In this document: in pieces, positions 7,672-16,554 of the stretch | Position numbering within the stretch: the first letter of the stretch is position 1 | How the letters are laid out: each line of letters starts with the position of its first letter | NCBI RefSeq assembly: GCF_011752935.1 | Contig: NZ_VWWO01000001.1 | Location: 2,790,001 to 2,854,000, forward strand | Direction: 5' to 3' | From: Chitinophaga sp. Cy-1792 | GTDB lineage: Bacteria; Bacteroidota; Bacteroidia; Chitinophagales; Chitinophagaceae | Length of the DNA stretch: 64,000 bases | Notes under the pieces: generated by a model | What the model saw: the letters and a program-made list of their open reading frames with translations, nothing else | The model's database searches: none | Told to the model about the DNA's origin: nothing | Made by a program: the position numbers and the translations under genes

Positions 7672-9810
7672 ATGAGCAAAATGTTGTATCCGCCATCTCC
7701 CGTCATTGCGGATAAAAGTTTTTTATTACCCAATGCGAATTTTAAGAAACAGGCAGTTCGCGTTATCGTCTCGATATGCTGCTTCTTTTTTGTGTATCCA
7801 CTGGTAGTGTTGCTGGCAGTGATATTAGGATGCCTGGGCGTTTATTTTGGTTTCTGGCTCATGTCTACCCAGATAGGATTATTGACGCTGATGTTAGGAG
7901 GAGCTATCCTGGTAACGAGCTTTGCTGCCATCTATTTTGTGCTGCAATTCCAGTTTGTCAGATTAGGAAGAGAGAAAATTAGCCATATAGAAATAACGGA
8001 AGTGGAGCACCCGGTACTATTTGATTTTATCAGGCAAATCAGCAGGGAAGCCGGGACAAGTTTTCCCAGGCGCATTTACCTGAGCCAGGAAGTTAACGCC
8101 AGCGTATTCTATATCCCCACTTTCTGGAGCATGTTTTTTCCGAAACGTCGCAATCTCGTTATTGGCGCCGGGCTGATCAATGCGCTGAATATTACAGCGT
8201 TCAAAGCTGCCATGGCGCATGAATTCGGGCATTTTAGCCAGCAAAGTTTGCAATTAGGTGGCTATATCTATCATGTAAACCGGTTGATTTATAGTATGGT
8301 CCGCGATGATGAGCGTGTCAACGGCTTTATAGAAGGGATGGAAAAAGTAAATGGTGTGCTGGCACTGGTGGCATATGCTGCAGATATACTGGTAAAGGCT
8401 GTCATGTATGTTATGAAGCGATTGTATGCTTATGTTAACAGGACCTATATGAGCCTTAGCCGTGAAATGGAATTCCATGCGGACATGGTCGGTGCTTCCC
8501 TGGCTGGAAGTAATAACGCAATTACCAGCCTTGTTAGCACTGAATATGCTAATGCAGCCATGAATGCCCTGGGCGACAAACTAAATTTATTGTTTGCAGA
8601 AGGGAAGGTCAGCAGGAATGTCTATCTCAACCACCGGTCTGTTATGTTAATTAATGCAAAATCGAGGAGCTGGGAAGTAAATAACGGCCTGCCATTGATA
8701 CCGGATAATTTTTCTAAAAGCTTTGCTACATCAAGGGTGAACTATAAAGATCAATGGGCAAGCCACCCTTCCTTAGAAGACCGTTCCACATCGCTGAAAG
8801 CATTGAATATTGAAGGTATAACAGATAATCGCAGCGCCTGGGAACTGTTTGAGTCACCTGAAAAAGTGCAGGAAGAAATCAGTCAGTTATTTTACGCAGA
8901 AGTAGATATTACCCGGGCTACGGTTATTACGCCGGCAGCATTTGAACAATTCTACACCGGTGAAATAACAAGATATGCCCTGCCTGCTGTCTACCTGGGA
9001 TTTTATGATGGTAGAAATATCGACCTTAAAGGTTGGGACATGGATGAAATCAGCCAGGAAACCAGGCTACGGACTTTCGATGAAATTTATAACGAATCCA
9101 ATGGACAGCTGTATAATAAAATCAGGCGGAACCAGGCAGACCTTGAAATACTACATGCGATCAGAACAGGTAAGATCCAGGTAAATACCTTTGATTTTGA
9201 CGGTAAAAAATTTGGTGCTGATAAAGCCGCCACATTAGCTGCCGCTTTGGAAGACGAGATTGAAGAACAGGAATTGCTGCTAAAAGAGTTGGATAAGGAA
9301 GGATTCGTACTTTTTAACAACCAGGATGCAGCTATAGGAAATCAGTATCATAGCCTGAAACTGGAGCAACAGTTTGTAGAGGATTTTCTGGCCATTGCTA
9401 TTGAGATTGAACAGATAATAACGCCATTTTATAATCACGAATTGACTGTAACATATATTACTGATACCCTGGATGCCATGAAGCAGCAGCAGATTCCAAA
9501 GCTGAAGGCATTACTTACGCAGGTGCTGGATAAGCAATGGGCCGCTGAAGAAAAATGGAATAGCCGTATCAGCGCCTTTATTAAGGCTGATTATGTTTAC
9601 TTCTCCCAAAATTCTATTCCTCCGGGGGAATTGAAGGAGCTGGAATCAGTGCATTCCAACGTTGGCTTTATCAATGAGGAAATGATAGCTTTAAGGTCTA
9701 TCCTGAGTGAGGTTCATGGAAAAAATATAGAATGGCTGTTTATACAATTTAAAGCCTTGCTGGAAAGACAACTGGAAATCCCTGAAATCAGGGATATGGT
9801 AGCAGTATAG
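7672..9810 (+). CDS. Membrane-anchored M48 family zinc metallopeptidase with long C-terminal extension
   Basis: From the ATG at 7672 the protein has 712 residues. Two strong membrane segments occupy about residues 28-92. The zinc site AHEFGH follows (His183, Glu184, His187), and EMEFHAD (Glu267, Asp271) supplies the third ligand, as in HtpX/Ste24-type peptidases. M48 proteases cleave misfolded or regulatory membrane proteins. The C-terminal 400 or so residues are soluble and helix-rich (EDEIEEQELLLKELDKE and similar), far beyond a minimal 280-residue HtpX. They may hold a substrate-binding or regulatory domain that I do not recognise. Single gene with its own terminator. Confidence 0.88.
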   Translation: MSKMLYPPSPVIADKSFLLPNANFKKQAVRVIVSICCFFFVYPLVVLLAVILGCLGVYFGFWLMSTQIGLLTLMLGGAILVTSFAAIYFVLQFQFVRLGREKISHIEITEVEHPVLFDFIRQISREAGTSFPRRIYLSQEVNASVFYIPTFWSMFFPKRRNLVIGAGLINALNITAFKAAMAHEFGHFSQQSLQLGGYIYHVNRLIYSMVRDDERVNGFIEGMEKVNGVLALVAYAADILVKAVMYVMKRLYAYVNRTYMSLSREMEFHADMVGASLAGSNNAITSLVSTEYANAAMNALGDKLNLLFAEGKVSRNVYLNHRSVMLINAKSRSWEVNNGLPLIPDNFSKSFATSRVNYKDQWASHPSLEDRSTSLKALNIEGITDNRSAWELFESPEKVQEEISQLFYAEVDITRATVITPAAFEQFYTGEITRYALPAVYLGFYDGRNIDLKGWDMDEISQETRLRTFDEIYNESNGQLYNKIRRNQADLEILHAIRTGKIQVNTFDFDGKKFGADKAATLAAALEDEIEEQELLLKELDKEGFVLFNNQDAAIGNQYHSLKLEQQFVEDFLAIAIEIEQIITPFYNHELTVTYITDTLDAMKQQQIPKLKALLTQVLDKQWAAEEKWNSRISAFIKADYVYFSQNSIPPGELKELESVHSNVGFINEEMIALRSILSEVHGKNIEWLFIQFKALLERQLEIPEIRDMVAV

Positions 9811-9842
9811 AACTGGTAAATTTGTAAAAACGGTTAACAGAG

Positions 9843-9879
9843 AAGGGCAGGAGTACGATCGTATTACTGCCTTTTTCTA
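9843..9879 (+). terminator. Intrinsic terminator after the M48 peptidase
   Basis: An outer 8 bp stem (9843-9850 with 9867-9874) continues past one mismatch into a 5 bp inner stem around GATC, followed by T-rich sequence, about 30 nt after the stop. Confidence 0.75.
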
Positions 9880-9901
9880 TCTCCGGATTCCTTACTAAAA
9901 C

Positions 9902-9932
9902 TTGATTTATCATAATAAACATTGCATATTTG
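9902..9932 (+). promoter_or_regulatory. Candidate promoter of the WG-repeat operon
   Basis: TTG (9902-9904), a 20 nt spacer and CATATTTG (9925-9932, 7 of 8 to TAnnTTTG) stand 33 nt upstream of the ATG at 9966. Confidence 0.4.
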
Positions 9933-9965
9933 TATTTTACGAGCCATGTTTTTTAGTTTAACCAC

Positions 9966-12269
9966 ATGAAATACCTAAGATTTATCATACCATTGCTGTT
10001 GCCATTTACTGCCGGTGCACAGCAATTTACAGAAGTAGAATACCTCTCTCCGTTTCAGGACCTCCTCGCTGAAGTAAAGATCGATAACCAGGTGCAATTC
10101 CTGCACCGTGGCGGTTCCGTGCTGATAGATCAACGGGAAAACCAGGGGTATTATAAAACACTCATCGGCATAAAACATAATGCCTATGGTGCAGTAAACT
10201 ACAACGGGAAAACGATCGCACCGTTTAAATTTGATGAGGTGAAGCTGGCAGATGAACAAAGCGATTATGATCATAGCAACGACTATTGTTTTGTTATCAC
10301 CCGCCTGAATGGGAAATATGGCGCTATTGACACGTTCGGTAAAGTATTGGCAGAGCCTATATATGATGAGTTAGGACCACTGAATGCTGCCGTCTATAAG
10401 TTCAGAAAAGGGCCACTCTGGGGATGGGCCGACATCAAAACAGGTCAGGTCATCCAGGAAGCCGCCTTTGACGAAGTAGGAAAAAGCTATATCTCTCCCT
10501 TTCTCAAGGTAGAACGTCAGCATAAAGTCGGACTTATACGCAATGACGGCTCACCCGTAACTGATATCGGGTATGCCGACTTCAGCGGCCTTGGCTATGA
10601 AGATAACGCCTACTTCACCTACGAAGTACAAGGGAAAATTGGCGTTATGGACAGTGCCGGCAAAAAGATCACTCCTCCACTGTACGATAAAATAGAAAGA
10701 GGACCCGTCTATGGTACCTTTGCGGTATCCAAAGCAGGAAAGGTCGGCTTTGTTAACCGCGATGGAAAGGAAATCACAGATCTCATCTATACTTCATCTG
10801 CTCCTTATGGCAATTATGTAATGGTGAAGAAAATGGGTAAGCAGGGTATACTGAACGGAGAAGGAAAAGAAATTGTGCCGATTGTATTTGATGAGATTAT
10901 TCCCGCTGGCATAGATGCCGAAAAGCTCACCAGTGCAACTTCCTTCAGTACACGTTTTAACTATGGTCATCCCGGATGGTTCCTCACGCGTAAAGGCAAT
11001 CTATGGAATGTGTATGATACCACCGGTAAAAAACTGCTGGCAACAGATTACGCGCATGCCGATATCATCGTTTATAACGGGATGCCGCTGATCGCTATTA
11101 CCACTGCACAGCACCTGATGGGGCTGGCAAAAACCGACGGTACTCCGTTGGTGCCTTGCCGTTATACCGGTATCAGCCAGGGTTATAATGATGGTTATTC
11201 CTATATGTCAAATATGGCAGGTCCGAAAGGCAATCAATTCATCGCCATGATGAAAAAAGACCGCCTCGGACTTTTTAATACCACCACTGGAAAAGAAGTG
11301 CTGCCTCCAATTTACACCAGGATAGAATGGCAAAACCCTGCCATGATAGCGCTGAACATCAACTATGATACCAGTGCCATGGCCGCACCTGACGGCACAA
11401 TGATAAGAGCTGCCAGTAAATATGGCAATTTCACCGCCGTTTCAGAAAACAGGATCGTACAAACTGTTTATGGCAGTAAAAACTCTGCCGATACCTGGCT
11501 GACAGACCTGAAAGGGAATAAGCTGTATACCTATCCGTACTGGGAATTTAAACACAATGGTTTCTCGCGCCTGCTCATGCCGGATTCCGTTAAAAGAGAT
11601 ATAGCTTCTTTTAACAACGGCTTGTTGAAAATCTGGAACAACATCCATGAAAACCTCTTCGTAGATACCACCGGTAAGGAAGTATATTTCAATGATTACC
11701 AGTTTGTGGGAGATTTCTACAATGGTCTGGCACTGGCAGGAAAAGGAGAGGGAAGGAGTATGCATTTTGGCATTATCAGCCGTGATAATAAAGTCGTATA
11801 TCCTATCACTGCGGATGATATTAACCGCTTTGAAGATGATCTCCTGCAAGTAAGACAGGATACCCTGCAAGGCTTGATCAGAAAGGATGGTAGTATATTC
11901 CTGCCGCTGAAATATGATGACATCAGTAAGTTTTACGATATCGGATATTATAAAGTAGGTAAAAGTGGAAATTTTGGTGTGGTAGATTCTACCGGTAAAG
12001 AAATTATCCCGATGAAATACCAGGATATCACCTATGATAAAAGTCAGCGGAATTTTTATGTTACGGATAATAGGAAATATGGCATTATCAGTAGCAGCGG
12101 AGTTATTATAATTCCGGCGAAATATGATGAGCTGGAACGCAACCAAAGCTACTACGATGGCGACGGTTTTCCGGTGATGGTAAAAGAAGACGGCTGGTAT
12201 TTCTACATAAACGCCGATGGTTCCGTATTACCTTATCGTTCAAAGAAAAGGAAGGGATATGATGAATAG
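9966..12269 (+). CDS. Secreted WG-repeat (KWG) protein A
   Basis: 767 residues: a signal peptide (MKYLRFIIPLLLPFTAGAQQ), then a series of about 40-50 residue WG/KWG-type repeats throughout. Each contains a module such as NGKYGAIDTFGKVLAEPIYDELG, KVGFVNRDGKEITDLIY or NFGVVDSTGKEIIPMKYQDI (hydrophobic-Gly-x-hydrophobic-(D/N)-x-x-G-K...(I/V)-x-P-x-Y-D). WG repeats probably form beta-hairpin arrays or propellers that bind partners in the periplasm or at the cell surface; no catalytic residues are evident. Its last codons overlap the start of protein B. Confidence 0.88.
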   Translation: MKYLRFIIPLLLPFTAGAQQFTEVEYLSPFQDLLAEVKIDNQVQFLHRGGSVLIDQRENQGYYKTLIGIKHNAYGAVNYNGKTIAPFKFDEVKLADEQSDYDHSNDYCFVITRLNGKYGAIDTFGKVLAEPIYDELGPLNAAVYKFRKGPLWGWADIKTGQVIQEAAFDEVGKSYISPFLKVERQHKVGLIRNDGSPVTDIGYADFSGLGYEDNAYFTYEVQGKIGVMDSAGKKITPPLYDKIERGPVYGTFAVSKAGKVGFVNRDGKEITDLIYTSSAPYGNYVMVKKMGKQGILNGEGKEIVPIVFDEIIPAGIDAEKLTSATSFSTRFNYGHPGWFLTRKGNLWNVYDTTGKKLLATDYAHADIIVYNGMPLIAITTAQHLMGLAKTDGTPLVPCRYTGISQGYNDGYSYMSNMAGPKGNQFIAMMKKDRLGLFNTTTGKEVLPPIYTRIEWQNPAMIALNINYDTSAMAAPDGTMIRAASKYGNFTAVSENRIVQTVYGSKNSADTWLTDLKGNKLYTYPYWEFKHNGFSRLLMPDSVKRDIASFNNGLLKIWNNIHENLFVDTTGKEVYFNDYQFVGDFYNGLALAGKGEGRSMHFGIISRDNKVVYPITADDINRFEDDLLQVRQDTLQGLIRKDGSIFLPLKYDDISKFYDIGYYKVGKSGNFGVVDSTGKEIIPMKYQDITYDKSQRNFYVTDNRKYGIISSSGVIIIPAKYDELERNQSYYDGDGFPVMVKEDGWYFYINADGSVLPYRSKKRKGYDE

Positions 12270-14520
12270 AAAGTTAGTACTATTAGCCTGCCTCGCAGGA
12301 ATATTGCTGCAATTCCCTGCACAGGCACAGAAAGGTTCCATATTCGTGAAGGGACTGGCGCGCATTCAGCAGAACGGAAAATCCTGGTACATCAATACAA
12401 AGGGACAGAAAGTATTTGACAAGATAGAGCAACCCTTTAATCCTGCCGACTTTGAAGATGATGAACATCCGGAGATTAAGGAAAATGAAAGGCTGCTGCT
12501 GGTTAAGAACAACGGGAAATTCGGGGTGCTGGATAGTACCAATACCTGGCTGGTGCCAGCGATATACGATTCCGTTTCGCTGGAATATAGATTATATCTC
12601 CGCCTGAAAAAAGCAGACAAGGTAACGTTGGCGACTACCCGTGGAAAACTACTCGTGCCATTGTTATACCAGGACATCACTATACTGGGTGGTAATTATT
12701 TTGGCGTACGTTCCAATAATAAATGGGGCATATATAACGGGAATACCGGTACACTGGTAATACCCGCTATGTACGATCAGCTGGACTACTGCGCCGGCTG
12801 TGGCAGCGAGGGAGATTATCTCCTGGCAGCAAAGGGAAATAAGTGGGGTGTCATTAACTTAAAGAATGAAACGATTATTCCTTTCGAATACCAGCACGAT
12901 AATTATTCGCCGCGTGGTACAAACTGGATTTGCGGCCTGCAGAAAAACGGAAGCTATGTAATGATCAATCCTGTTACAAAAAAGGTCTATGCAGCGCCGG
13001 AATATACCTATATGGAAACCATCGACGATATGCTGAAGGTGAAGAAAGATGGTTATTTCGGGTTGATAAATAATGAAGGGAAACCAATTACAGACTTTAT
13101 CTACGACGATATCTCCAATCCCTACAGCGAATTTGAGAACGGTCCTTTTATTACCGTTACAAAGAATAAAAAATCAGGACTGATCAACAGGGCAGGAAAA
13201 GTCATTGTGCCTCCATCTTACGACGGGGAGATCCGTTGCTTTGAACACTACTACATTGCAAAGGTTTCGGGTGATTATAAATTATTTGATAGTACCGGGC
13301 AACCGGTGCTGGAAAAGGCATATACGAATATTGAAGGTAATCGTCCCGGCTACAAGAGCCAGGAGCCGCTGATTTTTGTATTACAAAAAGCCGCTGTGTA
13401 TGGATTTTATTTCCCGCTGACAAAAAAGCTTATTGAGCCGGCATTCCATGAATTTACATCAGATGGTTCCGGCAAGTATATGGAAGTAGAATACCAGCAT
13501 AAAAAAGGCTTGTATTCTACCAGCGGAGAGGAAATATTAGCGGCCAGCTATAATAACTTTGAGAAGTTGAATGATGAGCTGTATTTGGTGCTGCAAAATA
13601 AGAACTGGGGCCTGGTGAATATCAAAACAAAGCAACAGGTAATGCCCTATCAATATACCGATATTAAGTTGCTTGCCGCTTCAGATACACTGCTGGAAAT
13701 CGCTCAGCGGAACAGTGCCGGCGATAATACCTATGGTATCGCCGATTTGAAGGGTAATATTTTGCTGCCTGCCACCTACGATGGTGTATATCATATGAAA
13801 GGAACGGTATATGGGGTTAGTAAGCTGATTGGAGACCATTCAACCTATACGCTCTATGATGTTGCTACGCGGAAACTACAACCAGTTGAAGGGTATAAGA
13901 ATTTTTCCACCGTGGAGGGGCAGATGATCGTTGGCAATGGGGAGAAATCCGGTGTGGTTGATGAACATAATAAGACCATTATCCCAACGGATTATGCGGA
14001 TATCAGGGTACGCAGTAGGGGGATTTACCAGGTCGTGAAAAATACCGGCAACAAAATGCTATATGGCTATATTGACAGTACCGGCAAGGAATTGGTGCCA
14101 TGCATTTACGATGTAGACCTATATGGGTATAGCAACTTCGAGACGGGTAACAGTTTGTTGTTATTGAAGTTGTCGCCTGATGGGGCTACGTTCCGGCAAG
14201 GACTGGCTTCCTTACAGGGGCTGATATTAATACCGCCCGGCTATGACCAGCTGCTGATCAATGCCGATGATAAAGGCTTTATTGGCAAGAATGGCCATAA
14301 GTTTACACTACTGCATGCTAATGGCAAACCTGTTACCAGCAAGCAGTTTGATGATATTGCGCTGGATGAGCCGGCAAGTTATGGCTCCGTTAAATATAGT
14401 TTTCCTGTATTGTGCAGAGAGGGAAATACGATGGTGTACGTAAACGAAGATGGTACTACCTTGCCGATGAAAGTGACAGCCATTATGCCTTTTATGGGCG
14501 ACGACTATAACCTTTACTAG
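12259..14520 (+). CDS. Secreted WG-repeat (KWG) protein B
   Basis: Best start is the ATG at 12259 (or the next codon, 12262), because it precedes a good signal peptide (MNRKLVLLACLAGILLQFPAQAQ) and follows GAAGGG. This gives 753 residues and an 11 base overlap with protein A, so translation is probably coupled. WG-type modules fill the mature part (NGKFGVLDSTNTWLVPAIYD, NKWGIYNGNTGTLVIPAMYD, GYFGLINNEGKPITDFIYDD). The similar size, architecture and repeat phrasing to protein A point to an old tandem duplication. One segment has a CAGCG loop absent from A. The function is unknown. Confidence 0.87.
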   Translation: MMNRKLVLLACLAGILLQFPAQAQKGSIFVKGLARIQQNGKSWYINTKGQKVFDKIEQPFNPADFEDDEHPEIKENERLLLVKNNGKFGVLDSTNTWLVPAIYDSVSLEYRLYLRLKKADKVTLATTRGKLLVPLLYQDITILGGNYFGVRSNNKWGIYNGNTGTLVIPAMYDQLDYCAGCGSEGDYLLAAKGNKWGVINLKNETIIPFEYQHDNYSPRGTNWICGLQKNGSYVMINPVTKKVYAAPEYTYMETIDDMLKVKKDGYFGLINNEGKPITDFIYDDISNPYSEFENGPFITVTKNKKSGLINRAGKVIVPPSYDGEIRCFEHYYIAKVSGDYKLFDSTGQPVLEKAYTNIEGNRPGYKSQEPLIFVLQKAAVYGFYFPLTKKLIEPAFHEFTSDGSGKYMEVEYQHKKGLYSTSGEEILAASYNNFEKLNDELYLVLQNKNWGLVNIKTKQQVMPYQYTDIKLLAASDTLLEIAQRNSAGDNTYGIADLKGNILLPATYDGVYHMKGTVYGVSKLIGDHSTYTLYDVATRKLQPVEGYKNFSTVEGQMIVGNGEKSGVVDEHNKTIIPTDYADIRVRSRGIYQVVKNTGNKMLYGYIDSTGKELVPCIYDVDLYGYSNFETGNSLLLLKLSPDGATFRQGLASLQGLILIPPGYDQLLINADDKGFIGKNGHKFTLLHANGKPVTSKQFDDIALDEPASYGSVKYSFPVLCREGNTMVYVNEDGTTLPMKVTAIMPFMGDDYNLY

Positions 14521-14536
14521 TATATTTTTATAAGAG

Positions 14537-14574
14537 GAAGCGCGGGATTACCATGGTAGTTCCGCGCTTCTTTA
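14537..14574. terminator. Bidirectional terminator between WG-repeat B and the NADAR gene
   Basis: A 9 bp G+C-rich stem (14537-14545 with 14562-14570) closes over the self-complementary TACCATGGTA and is followed by TTTATT. It lies in the convergent gap. Confidence 0.75.
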
Positions 14575-14579
14575 TTCGT

Positions 14580-15143
14580 TTACTGCTTAGTCAGTATATC
14601 ACGTGCTTCCATTAAGGCAAACCCCAGCAGGTTGAGGCCTTTCCAGGCATCAGGGCGGGCAGCATCTGGGTTGTCTTTACCCATGCCTATTCCCCAGATC
14701 TTATCTAAGGGGCTCGCCTCTACGAGAATACGGCTGCCGGTATTCAGCAGGTAGGTTTTTAGCGCTTCATGCTGTCCGAATTTATGCACGTTGCCGGTTC
14801 TTACAATATCACAGCGGTGTTTGTCCCATATCCCTCCATCGAAGTTGCTGACTTTCCTGCCTAGTTTTTTGGCTTCACCGGGCGTTTTGCAAGTCAGGAT
14901 TTGCTGGAAGATGGGCTGGTCTTTGAATAGCAGGGCTTTCTGTGCCATCATCCAGTGTTCTGCGGTAAGATAGCGATGGCCGTCGGCAGTGAACGGGGCC
15001 TCGTACCACTGACTGAAACATTCTTTTCCTAATTGCCCGTTGGCGGCAGGTGTATGTCCCCAGAAGAACAGGTATTTAGCGGGGTTGTTGTTTTCCTCCT
15101 GTGCCAGGAGCCATTCGAGGTTGTAGCGGGTTATCTTTTCCAT
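14580..15143 (-). CDS. NADAR family protein (YbiA-like, DUF1768)
   Basis: From the ATG at 15143 the protein has 187 residues. It shows the NADAR pattern in order: FFWGHTP and CFSQWYEAPF at the N-terminal side, YLTAEHWMMAQKALLF (helix with invariant Glu/His), the ARKLGRKV-like EAKKLGRKVSNFD, WDKHRCDIV and the C-terminal IWGIGMGKDNPDA loop. NADAR proteins act on ADP-ribose-related compounds; YbiA-type enzymes hydrolyse N-glycosidic bonds of riboflavin intermediates and some members remove ADP-ribose from DNA. Which of these applies here is open. A TTG codon 15 bases upstream is in frame but is less likely as a start. Confidence 0.87.
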   Translation of the reverse strand: MEKITRYNLEWLLAQEENNNPAKYLFFWGHTPAANGQLGKECFSQWYEAPFTADGHRYLTAEHWMMAQKALLFKDQPIFQQILTCKTPGEAKKLGRKVSNFDGGIWDKHRCDIVRTGNVHKFGQHEALKTYLLNTGSRILVEASPLDKIWGIGMGKDNPDAARPDAWKGLNLLGFALMEARDILTKQ

Positions 15144-15155
15144 AAAGTCAGATTT

Positions 15156-15163
15156 CAAAATTA
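15156..15163 (-). promoter_or_regulatory. Candidate -7 element of the NADAR gene
   Basis: TAATTTTG on the minus strand is an exact -7 match. It would start transcription within about 10 nt of the ATG at 15143. No clear -33 TTG. Confidence 0.4.
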
Positions 15164-15224
15164 TTAGGGGGGCGTAAAAGTAGAAGTTTTTTGGAGAAAA
15201 AGGAAGAGATTAGGCTAAAATAAA

Positions 15225-15262
15225 AATCCCGCAGTGCTAAATGGTGCTGCGGGATTCAAAAA
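15225..15262 (-). terminator. Terminator of the PepSY/TonB-receptor unit
   Basis: A 10 bp stem (15225-15234 with 15247-15256) has T-rich flanks on both sides; on the minus strand it follows the PepSY gene and ends in TTTTTA. Confidence 0.75.
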
Positions 15263-15277
15263 ACTATTTAAGGTAAA

Positions 15278-16483
15278 TTATGCTGCTTTCTTCGTTTCCA
15301 TCGTTTTTGTCGCTGGTTTCTTTTTTTGCTTACGTGTTCTGTTCAGCCACATGATGGTGCCTGTTGCAGGGAAGATAGCGCCCAGCAAGGCAATCACGAA
15401 ATAGAATATTTTTGTAGGGGTACCGTAAATAGTACCGGTATGAATGGGCTTCATCAGGTTCTTTACCTGGGTACCCAGTTTACGATCGCTGAAAGTTTCT
15501 TTCTGTAATACCTTACCGCTGTATTGGTCGATGGTAAAAGCGGTAGTGGCTACTTCTATTCTTGCAGAGGATGGCAGTGCGTTTACAACGAAGGAGCTGC
15601 TGCTGTCTTTAGGCATATTCACCGTATAGAAGTAGGCGTTAGGTTCCTGTTGCTGGCCAATGCGGAAGGCATCGTCCGGACTGATACGCAGCTGGTTAGG
15701 TTCAGTAGCTATGCTGCCGGCGATGGTAGCGGGTTTGTTACCACCCAGGGTGGAATAGAAGGCATTGCTGAACCAGTCGAACGACCATACCACGCCACCA
15801 AAGGCAATCACAAATAAAAAGATGGAAGTATAAAAACCGAGTACTACGTGGAGGTCGTTGTTGACACGTTTCCAGTTACCATCCCATTTAACTTTCAGGC
15901 GTTGCTTCAGGATATTTCTTGTTTTAGGCCACCAGAGGATAATCCCGGTGATCAGGATAAACAGGAATATGAAGGTACTGGTACCGGTGATGATTTTTCC
16001 GGTATCACCTGCCAGCAGCCAGCGGTGGAAGGCGAATATCTTATAGTAGAAGGTAGCCTGGTAGCTGTAAAGCTCAATTACTTGTCCGGTATAGGGATTT
16101 ACGAAGGCTGTACGGCCTTTTTCTTTTTTGGGGGCTGCTCCTTTGCCTTTTTCGCGGCCCATTGGCTTGCTGTCGGCTTTCTCGCCTTCGGCGCGTTTTT
16201 CTTTTTTCTTCTCTTCAAATAAAACCTGTACGGTACGGGTAGGATCTGCAAATAACTGGATGCGGGTAATATTCGCACCGGGAACTTCCTGTTTGACGCT
16301 GTTAATGATGGCCGACAGTGGCACGCGTTTTTCGGCAGGCGTAACGAAATACCTGTCGTGGTTGAGCGCCTCTGTAATCTCTTTCTCAAATACCAGCATG
16401 GCACCTGTGAGGCAGCTCAGGGTGATAACGAGGCCGGCTGTGAGTCCGAGGTATAAGTGAATGCGTCGGAAGAATACTTTCAT
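15278..16483 (-). CDS. PepSY-associated TM-helix protein, probable siderophore/ferric reductase
   Basis: The ATG at 16483 gives 401 residues with four membrane helices. The first is preceded by FFRRIHLYLGL, a hallmark of PepSY_TM proteins. Conserved histidines occur at residue 8, in FHRWLLAGDTGKIITG, in NNDLHVVLGFY and in MKPIHTGTIYG; in the FpvG/FecC-like reductases these hold haem and pass electrons to periplasmic ferric siderophore. Between the first periplasmic half-domain and VNPYTGQVIELYSY is a Lys/Glu-rich insert (about residues 91-124) of low complexity. It lies 72 bases downstream of the TonB receptor in the same direction, so it is likely its operon partner. Confidence 0.85.
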   Translation of the reverse strand: MKVFFRRIHLYLGLTAGLVITLSCLTGAMLVFEKEITEALNHDRYFVTPAEKRVPLSAIINSVKQEVPGANITRIQLFADPTRTVQVLFEEKKKEKRAEGEKADSKPMGREKGKGAAPKKEKGRTAFVNPYTGQVIELYSYQATFYYKIFAFHRWLLAGDTGKIITGTSTFIFLFILITGIILWWPKTRNILKQRLKVKWDGNWKRVNNDLHVVLGFYTSIFLFVIAFGGVVWSFDWFSNAFYSTLGGNKPATIAGSIATEPNQLRISPDDAFRIGQQQEPNAYFYTVNMPKDSSSSFVVNALPSSARIEVATTAFTIDQYSGKVLQKETFSDRKLGTQVKNLMKPIHTGTIYGTPTKIFYFVIALLGAIFPATGTIMWLNRTRKQKKKPATKTMETKKAA

Positions 16484-16554
16484 AAATAGTTGATATAAAA
16501 CGGTAAAAGGGCTGCCTGTTTTACCAGTACAGCCCAATGATTTTCGGTATTTAA

